A DNA stretch of 64,000 nt, taken from assembly GCF_000699445.3 (NCBI RefSeq), contig NC_067198.1, positions 39,593,523 to 39,657,522 of the forward strand. The letters are read 5' to 3'. The notes beneath the pieces are model-generated. The model did no database searches. It was given only the letters and a program-made list of their open reading frames with translations, and was not told where the DNA came from. Shown piece by piece: positions 56,142 through 64,000 of the stretch. Both the position numbers and the translations under genes were made by a program. This DNA is from Schistosoma haematobium. Its lineage: Eukaryota; Platyhelminthes; Trematoda; Strigeidida; Schistosomatidae. Numbering within the stretch: the first letter of the stretch is position 1; each line of letters opens with the position of its first letter.

Positions 56142-59100
56142 AGTCAGTCAGTAACAACGTAGAACTTCGTACGTACATCAGTTCGAGTTGCCACACCACA
56201 TCAGCACAGAGATGCAGTTGTCGATTCAAAACTCGTAGTGGTAGAGGTAATAAGAGTATAAGCAGTAATCGGGGAGATTAGGGTTTGGAGATGTTATTTA
56301 AAGAGTATAATTCAGTGAAATAAATTTGGAAAGAGAAAAAAGAGACAAGGAGGATTCAGGAGATTAGAATTTGGGAGAACACAAAAAGTGGATGCACCTG
56401 TGTCATTGCAAACGATTTTGAGCCATGTCATTCAGAGTCTCTAACCATCGGTTGCTATCATCTCGCGGTCCCCAACCAGATAGTCTACACCTACCAACAT
56501 GACTCAGCCCATTTGTCAGTGACTCCATGGATTTGTGCCATGTTTTGGTCTGGCTGCCCCTAGCTTTCTCCCAACCGATTCCTACACCATAAAACATCGC
56601 TCATCGGGGCATCCGGTGGTTGGGCATACGTAACACGAGTTCCAACAATCTCAACTGATGAAATTTCACTACTTCATCAATTGATTTGTCATCATTACCT
56701 AGTACCCGTTTCCTAACAACCGCATTACTTACTCGATGGTCCCAGGATATACGAGCAGTGTTTCGAAGACACCTATGATCAAATACTAGTAACCTACGAA
56801 TATCCTCTACTCTTACCGGCCACGTTTCACTGCCAGAAAGTAGGACGGAACGAACTGCTGAGCAGTAAACACGTCCTTTGGTTGATAGACGGATATCTCG
56901 CCTACGCTATAAATGACGCAAGTTGGCAAAAGCTAGTGGAGCCTTCTGTATCCTAGCTAAAACTTCGTCACACACCAGACCTCAAGGGCTAATGAGACTT
57001 CCAAGATAAGTGAAACGGTCGACACGCTCAAGTACTTCACTCCTTATCATTAGTTCGGGTGTCGATGCACCCCAATCCTGAAGCAACTTTTTGCATTTCG
57101 ACGGGGAGAATCGCATGCCAAACATGCTTGCATTGTTGCTTAGAGTGGTTCAGAAGACCGCATTTTGTCAGCGTCTTCAACTAGAACTATGTCATCGGCA
57201 TATTCCAAGTCAACAAGTGAATCTGCTGGTGGAGGTTGAACCTTTGGAAATTTAGATGAGGAAATTGTTATCTCTAAAAGTACGTCAATGACAAAGTTAA
57301 ACAAGAACGAACACCACTTGAGGTAATCAATTCTGATGACAGTTCGCCATGAGCTCTCACACGACCAGTTGTGTTCGAGTAGAGAACCTTTTCAAGGTTA
57401 ATGTACTTCTTTGGTACTCCTCTCAATGACAAACACTGCGTCCAGTTCCCAAATTCTACCTAAGACCTCAGTTAATCTCACTGCTAACACTGGACCACCA
57501 TCCTTGAAAATCTCAGGAGTAAACCTGTCAGGGCCTGCCGCTCTCCCTCGCTTCAGATTTCTTATATCTTTTTCAATTTCATAAAGAGTCGGAGGACCTA
57601 CATTAACTTGCCATTCAGGTTAACTAGAGATCGTGGGAAACCGAAGTGTGGCTGAAGGCCAGTTGGATTGATCATTAAAGTGTTCTGTCCATCGATCCAA
57701 TCTCCTGGATTGAGAATGTATAATATGTCCATCTTTCTCTGAGATTGTTTCGCTAACAGTTGGGTTCCTAATACCGGTTTCCCTAACGAGTCTGAACAAT
57801 TGTCTGCTATTACCTATCGCCGCTGCCTTTTCCATCTCTCTTGCTTTCGCTACCCACCAGCGTTCGCGATCATTGCGTAGGCTTCTTGTCAGCTTGCGCT
57901 TAAGCTGACTCCACTCTTCGTTATGTTCAGATCCAGATGGAATGAGTTTTCGAGCATCTATCAGTGCGGTAGATGTTACTGAAATCCAGTGTTGCTCCCT
58001 AACTTTACGGTTTACCTTACTAGCAGATATCACTGCTGCTTCCACAGCCTTTTGGATATCATTCCATGCTGCCTCAGGGTGGGCATCACCTACATGGCTG
58101 CCTAACTGTTTTCTTAGTTGTTCCTGAAATATACTCTTAGCTTGACTATCATTAAATAGGACCCTAAGAGGTTTCCTTACAGCGTCTTCCTTACGTCGAG
58201 TAAGACGCAGACAAATACGCGCTCGTACTAGAGCATGATCTGAATCTGAACATGTGCTCCAGAATGAACGACAGTCTTCTATCGAGGCCCTCCATCGGTG
58301 GCTGATAGCGATGTGATCTATTTGGGTCCAACGTTGGGACGAATTAGGGGATCGCCATGTTAAAAGATGTTTTTCTTTATGCCTAAAGTTAGTATTGGCA
58401 AGAAACAGGCGGTTATCTGAGTATAGCTGCATCAGACGGTCGCCATTACCTGTTCTTTAAGCTGCGACACCACAAGATCCACCCAGGTGTCTTTCGCTTA
58501 GTTTACCTACTATAGCATTAAAGTCACCAGCCACTAGTACTACATCAGAGCGCCTAGCTTTTCGGAGAAGGTCGGAAAGCTTTCTGTAAAACTCACCTTT
58601 TACATCATCTGAGCTGCAGTTAGTGGGAGAATAGGCAGAGACGACGAAGAAGCAACGACGAGTGCCCCTATCTTTCAGAGTCCTTATTGTTCCGTTTAGT
58701 CGGACAGCGCACAAACGATTGTCTACTGGGATCCAGTCTAAGAGAGCTAGTTCTGCCTTAGGACTCAATGCTATACCTACGCCGGCGAGTCCACGAGAAG
58801 CAGCTTCTGGGCTTCCAGATACACGAAGTGTGAACCGAGTTGGTTCTTTGTTTTGACATGATGTCAAATGAATGACGCTAATCGAAGACGCAGCACACAT
58901 CGATGACGCGAGAGTCTAAAGTCCTAGCTAAGGAAGCCTGTTGTCCTATTTAGCACAATGTTCGGACGTTAAAAGCTTCTACGTGTAGTTTAGAGCGTGG
59001 TTTCAGGAGACCAGGAATAACGTTCGGCGTACTCGAATCGTTTGCCCTAGCGGTGCGAAGTGATAAGAGGACGTGAGAAGGGTTAGTCGGGGAGATGAGA

Positions 59101-59700
59101 GTGGTATTAGGTGTACGAAGGATTTGAATGTGACCAACTTGGTCTCGTGTGCTGTTACGGATACGAGGGCTGGTGTCACTTCCCGGCTGCCCACACCGTG
59201 GAAGGGTATTTCTTGAGGAACCTGAAAAGGAAGTCGGATTAATGTCGGCCCTAACGACCTGGGAGCGTGACCGCTGAGCCCAGGGGACAACTGCTTGAGG
59301 CCGGTCGCGCACGGCCTCTTTGTGGGAGGTTTTTGACGTGTTAGCTCCGTTCTTCAAAGGGCCTTACTGCCGGAGACGGAAATCCGTGAGGCAAGGCGTG
59401 ACATTTTTAGGGTCGACCTTTTTTTTTACCTCTTTTTCCTTGTGAGAAGGCAGCATCGCTGCAGATGCTGGTTTTCTGAGGGAAACACCTTACTGCTGTC
59501 ACACCCCTCTACAGTCAGCAGTACGACTTTGCCCTCAGACTTTGAGTGGCTACTCCTAGTCTTACCGTTCTCCAACCGACCTGCCTGGCATGGTAGAACC
59601 TACAGGAACATATGTCCCAGCCAATATAGCTCGGTTGGGTCATCACGATAGGCACGCCCGACCACTGCGTCAAGGTAGCAGCTACGGTCGGGCATTTCAG
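56142..59700 (-). mobile_element. RTE retrotransposon, nearly full-length but broken copy
   Basis: 3' tail CAGTCAGTCAGTAACAACGT at 56146, C-terminal block (56403-56597 and on), RT remains 56600-57440, linker 57620-58000, endonuclease 58000-58900, 5' UTR 58950-59700. The endonuclease keeps good motifs (VAGDFNAIVG, QIDHIAIS, SDSDHALVRARI), unlike the copy at 9.7 kb. A deletion near 57440 removes the RT palm segment, and there are several frameshifts and a stop between 58457 and 58432. Confidence 0.82.
57620..58900 (-). pseudogene. RTE endonuclease plus linker remnant
   Basis: Two open stretches in series: 58457-58900 (ISVIHLTSCQN to LSERHLGGSCGVAA) and 57620-58432 (MQLYSDNRLFLANTNFRHKE to HFNDQSNWPSAT). 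Together they give the APE endonuclease with conserved GDFN, DHI and SDH residues followed by the RTE linker ([20 protein letters not shown]). An in-frame TAA separates them near 58455. Confidence 0.8.
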
Positions 59701-59705
59701 CGTTC

Positions 59706-59873
59706 GCATAGGAAGCAGTGCAAGTGTACCAAATGTCTAATGAACATAAATATACCTAGTAGCTCTGTTGGTTTACGATTACACAATTTCATTTCAGTAA
59801 TCGTAAACCAATAAAGCTACTAGGTATATTTATGTTCATTAGACATTTGGTACACTTACACTGTTTCGTATGC
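59706..59873. repeat. Long hairpin: 76-bp inverted repeat with 16-base loop
   Basis: Left arm 59706-59781, right arm 59798-59873. The inner 60 bp match at all but two positions, and the outer part has about four more mismatches. It begins within ten bases of the 5' end of the RTE copy. It could be a MITE-like foldback, a hairpin RNA gene, or a structure made during insertion. Confidence 0.85.
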
Positions 59874-60854
59874 ACTATTAACAACTATCTAGTCAGCAAA
59901 ATGAACACTGGGCGGCGTTGTAGTTGAGCATAATGAGTTATGAGTAAATGGGAATTTGGATAAATGAATTGTTAGGTGAAATAATAGTGTTAGATCATAA
60001 GACTGAGGAAATTAGGTATCAGTTTAAGTTACAGTTTTACGATAACTTCGAAAAAGAGATAGAAACACAGAGACGCTATAAATGGAATGTTTATTTCAGC
60101 TGAAATGTTAGTAGCATTAAAAGAACACGTTATAACCACTGACTGTGGTTAGACCAATGGACTCAGCCAGTTGATTGCACGGCTGACGGTTTCTTGTACA
60201 TAAGTCTGTCAGTTATTTATCAAAATTTCAATACAACGTATTTAGCTTGGTTAACAATCAAAAAGAAATAACTACGAGGAAGGAGGAAACCTATTAGGAT
60301 GAGTAGAAACGTCTTAGAGCTTTATCGATTTTAGGTAGAATCGAGCCCCTAATATTGGCATTGAGTTTGTCAGAAGTGGTCTACTACACATGATGCAGAT
60401 ATAACAGTGCACATACTTTTCAAGTTATGACGGTGAACTGAGATTTACATTTAAACACTGTACGTCGATATTTATTTAATATATAAAGCGCTTATACCTG
60501 GGTTGAGAGCAAAAATGTGATTAATCTAATGATAATGGCTGGAGAATTGGCTAACGATTTTAATGAATTAACTGTTTAGCCCTAAGATAGATTTACTGCC
60601 AAAGTCATAAAAAACAAATCCGAATTAAAATAGATTTATTAGGCTCACCACATGTTGCACTACAGAATAGAGGATGGTTTTAGTGAGTTATTTGAGTAAA
60701 TACATTACGTATTTCAAGCTACCCATTTGAACAAGAGTAAAGAAAAAACTTTGGAAGTAATATTTGAGTTTCAAAAATATTTACAGATATCTGAAGTAGA
60801 TAAAATACAATAAATAATCTACAAAATGAAAGGTTTTAATACGGCATAAATAAA
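59874..60854. other. No recognised feature
   Basis: Intergenic AT-rich sequence. Confidence 0.4.
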
Positions 60855-61121
60855 TTACAAAGCACTTAGACGAGGGATTTTATTTGGAGGACACTCAACA
60901 TCATCTTTCCCCGTCTGAGAAGAAATGTACTCTTCCCTTTTGCTATCAAGACTTAAATCATAAAACATATGCCGACCTCCATTAATGACCCACGATCGAT
61001 TACGGCTTGAGGTACAAACGTAAGTAATTCGGGATTCAGTACTTCGAGAATGAGGGACGAACTGAGTAAAACTATCCTTCTTGTAAATAGGCAAGTTTCT
61101 CAAACTTTCAGCCATTCCCAA
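60855..61121 (-). CDS. Unidentified possible terminal exon
   Basis: 88 codons ending at a stop: MGMAESLRNLPIYKKDSFTQ, STESRITYVCTSSRNRSWVI, NGGRHMFYDLSLDSKREEYI, CPPNKIPRLSAL. Composition is less AT-driven than chance frames in the area. No family recognised and no upstream exon found, so it may be the last exon of an unknown gene or chance. Confidence 0.25.
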   Translation of the reverse strand: MGMAESLRNLPIYKKDSFTQFVPHSRSTESRITYVCTSSRNRSWVINGGRHMFYDLSLDSKREEYISSQTGKDDVECPPNKIPRLSAL

Positions 61122-61767
61122 AACATTACATATCTTGAACCTTGAAAAGTGAAAAGAAATGGCAGATAGATCAATGTACGAATCCTCACTACGAAACAGG
61201 CTAAATAAGAATCTAGCTCAATTCATCAGTTCTATAAAAATCAACCCAGGTTTTATTCGGGTCTTATCAAACCTTTAGGTAACCTAACCACTGGACTAAT
61301 ATAATCATTAATAATACATACAAACCATCTTGCGTCAAATGCAAAAGCATTTATAAGTACTCAAATGAAAATACAGCTCATTGTAAAAAGTCCACACAGA
61401 TACAACGAGAATGAAGTCCAGACTCAGGAATAAGGTTAATTCGGTTCGTTAAGAACTGAGTTTGTGATAACTGCATTGTAAAAATGTACGGAGTTATGGT
61501 TGTGATACATGGCATCTTTCACAACTCCTAACTTGATGTCTACTGTTTCAGCGTAAAACTGCCTTTACTAGAATAATCATTATTCCTTCCATGGAAGGTC
61601 AAATGAGTGATAACCTTTAGCTCGAAAGTCTACAGGCAATAAACTTCGGTCCATGTGCTTTTGCCAATACTTACTTTATAACCTATAGTGCAAAAAGAAA
61701 TACTATACCTGTAATTTTCACTAAGCAGCAGATTTCATAGGTTTTATGACAATTACCCAAGCAACAC

Positions 61768-61822
61768 AAAAAGGGGAAATAAAGGGGAAGAAAGGGGAAA
61801 TAAAGCGGACGAAAGGGGAAAT
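61768..61822. repeat. Short tandem AAAGGGGAA repeat
   Basis: Five 10-11 base units arranged as alternating 11 and 10 (a 21-base dimer), the fourth diverged (AAAGCGGACG). It lies about 280 bases upstream of the first transposase exon and might be part of the element's subterminal region. Confidence 0.7.
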
Positions 61823-62045
61823 GTCGCTTTTCCCCCCTTACGTCGTGTATTTGGGGGAAATTTGTCGACAGTTCTACGTAACGTACAGTCTTTGAATGAA
61901 CCGCATCGGGAACTGAAGTTTTCATAAACTTCGACAAATTTAGGCACCGCTTAAAAAAAAAAGTATTGTCATAGAAACAATGTACAAAATACGGAACCAG
62001 GCATTCGGTTGATACGCATATAGAGTGACTTCGTTTGTTGTTTAG

Positions 62046-64000
62046 CTAAAGTGTTCCGACATGCTTTGGAGCCATCACAAAAAACTTACGTGATGCAGGT
62101 GAGTGACGTGCTCTCAGGATTTTAGGTTCATTGTGACTGATTACCTTCTTAGGCCAATAATATGACTTTTTCTGATGTCAGTGAGAATGTTCGTAGACGT
62201 AGGGCCATTGTGAACTTGTCACGTTCCCTTGGTTGTCACAGAACCACTTATAATCGGAGGTGGAATAAAATGAGAGCTGCTTTAATGAAAAAATATCACT
62301 TTCTTTCGTTCAGTGAGTTTGCTAATGAAAGCACCCTAAAAGGTAACTGAGTTTAACAATGTTGTTTACTTAATTGATAGAAGTAAAGAGAGAAGTCAGT
62401 TGTAATGAAAGTACTTCGACTAGTACACCGTCCACTAGCAACATCAATCAAAGGCTTTCACATAATAGTGGTATGAACATTACATTTGTACGTGATTATC
62501 TATGTTATAGGATATACTGAAGTGAACTTGTGCTCTCAAAAGTTCGTGAATCGCAAAGAACTGATGAACGACTTTATGATGTATCTAATGTCAAACACAT
62601 CTCTGAGCATAAAAGATGGTGATGTCTAAAAGCTCCAATCAACAGTTATGGCCTATACTTGGACGGATCATTACCCCTCGGCTTAGTGACGTGTTTATGA
62701 TAGGGATCTACGGAGGGAATAGTAAGCCGGCAGAATTCAACGAATTTTCTGCGGACACAATTTCTGAAATAAAAGAAATGACTGACGTGGGTCTTTTTAG
62801 TGTTAAGTTTAATAAATGTATAGCTATTAGGTTGGCGGCTGTTATATGTGACGCACCTGCTCGTTCTTCTGTTAGGTACACGGTAAACCACAACGGTAAG
62901 GCAGGTTGCGATAGGTGTATTGTAGTTGGGAGACGGCTGGAGGGGAAAACGACCTTTCCAAATGGAGTATATACTTTAAGAACAGATGACACTTTCCGTC
63001 GTCAGACTCAATTCACCATCAAGGACATTCTATAATGGAAACGCTTTCTATTAATATGATTGTAACTTTTCCTCTAGATCCTATGTACATGATGTACCTT
63101 GGTGTTACCAAAAAACTAGCTAATTTATTCATAGATTTAGCACGCCGAAGACTGCGGAACTTTAACTCATGTGCAATTCGGGACATAAATAATTTAATAT
63201 CTGGTTGTGTGGCAAGTACTCCTTCTGACTTTCCCCGTAAATGCCATACACTAGACTTTGTATCGGCATGGAAAGCTTCTGAATGTAGGTTGTTCCTTCT
63301 GTATTTAGGCCCGGTGATTCTTGAAAAGACATTGCCAAAACCTTTTTATCTTAATTTCCGGCGTTTAGCGTTATTCATGTATCTGCTTGCACATCCCAAA
63401 TTACATAAAACTGTTGTAGAAACCGCCAAAATAGATTTACTAAACTTTCTGAATGAATACCAATGGTGTTATGGGTGTGAACACTTAGTTTACAATGTGC
63501 ATTCGTTACAGCACCTACCTGACGACGTTCGTGCACATGGACCTTTAGATAGTTTTTCAGCCTTTCCATTCGAGTCTTATATGAGACAAATTAAGGATTC
63601 CGTGCGTAGTGGGTTTGCAGTAGCTAAGCAAGCAGCACAGCGTTATGCTGAGAGAATGTCCTTCAGCGATAGGCTTCAAATTAGTGGCTTAACAAATACT
63701 ACCCCAATAGGCGCTAATGATGTCTCCACTAAACAAGTAATTATGTTTAACAACAGTAAAATCACTTCATGTCAGCCTGATAATGTAGTAATAGTGAACG
63801 GCCAGCCAGGTTTAGCCACTGATATAAAGGAGGATGGACTACTAAAATTTAGGACTTTCACTGACCCACGCAATTACTTTGATGATCCTTTCCCATCTAG
63901 TGATATTGGAATCTTTATGTGCTCTGTAGTTAGCCACGAATACACCTGGTTATCGGTTCAGGACATTGATTGTAAATGTATAGCCATCAATTGTATCAAT
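62046..64000 (+). pseudogene. CACTA-type (SmTRC1-like) transposase, spliced, two frameshifts, cut by window end
   Basis: Exons 62046-62098 and 62153-62342 join in phase (VFRHALEPSQKTYVMQ, then ANNMTFSDVSENVRRRRAIV), followed by 62511 onward (GYTEVNLCSQKFVNRKELMN). The frame then shifts near 62620 (SKSSNQQLWPILGRI, CDAPARSSVRYTVNHNGKAG, LRTDDTFRRQTQF) and again near 63033, after which it is open to the window end: FPLDPMYMMYLGVTKKLANL, FVSAWKASECRLFLLYLGPV, HSLQHLPDDVRAHGPLDSFS, AFPFESYMRQIKDSV. These are the conserved blocks of TNP2-like CACTA transposases in animals; SmTRC1 is the described schistosome member. The frameshifts imply it is inactive. A cut at the second shift by an unseen intron is possible. 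Confidence 0.65.

Noticed and set aside
61675..61700. TATAGTG as the terminus of the CACTA element
   Set aside because: The motif is on the wrong side and in the wrong orientation for the left end of a plus-strand element and is short enough to be chance.

Overview
The window is animal nuclear DNA, almost certainly from a schistosome blood fluke. The DNA is AT-rich. The two host genes are split into many exons by very short 5' introns and very long 3' introns. Between and inside them lie RTE, CR1 and Penelope-like retroelements, a CACTA-type transposase and tRNA-derived SINEs that carry hammerhead ribozymes. I do not name a species. All gene calls come from translating the sequence and comparing it with known families from memory; no database search was run. 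|| Layout. 2.7-21.3 kb (minus strand) is EIF3C, subunit c of translation initiation factor 3. Fifteen exons with consistent splice phases encode 794 residues, and the last roughly 100 residues lie beyond the left edge. Its 6.2 kb intron 10 holds an RTE retrotransposon (about 9.0-13.1 kb) with a long, nearly intact ORF. 21.3-44.7 kb has no recognised host gene. It is a patchwork of RTE fragments (23.1-27.4, 35.0-36.3, 43.7-44.5 kb), CR1-type fragments (28.4-29.6, 40.5-43.7 kb), Penelope-like fragments (22.2-22.8 kb) and a 1 kb near-perfect palindrome of a Penelope-like 3' end (32.2-33.2 kb). 44.7-55.5 kb (plus strand) is NAXD, the ATP-dependent NAD(P)H-hydrate dehydratase. Its first six visible exons are separated by introns of 34-44 bases, followed by a 7.9 kb intron packed with mobile elements and then two final exons. 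55.5-61.7 kb is mostly one more degraded RTE copy with a strong 76-bp-arm hairpin just outside its 5' end. 61.7-64.0 kb is a broken, spliced CACTA-type transposase that runs off the right edge. || The two host genes are not functionally linked: one acts in translation initiation, the other in repair of damaged NAD(P)H. The mobile elements mostly sit in introns and intergenic DNA. The most unusual items are the zero-substitution palindrome with a 12-bp flanking direct repeat, the set of hammerhead ribozymes (some with complete cores, some visibly killed by point changes), a DNA-level copy of EIF3C exon-intron sequence inside a NAXD intron, an RTE insertion with a 5' inversion, and the hairpin at 59.7-59.9 kb.
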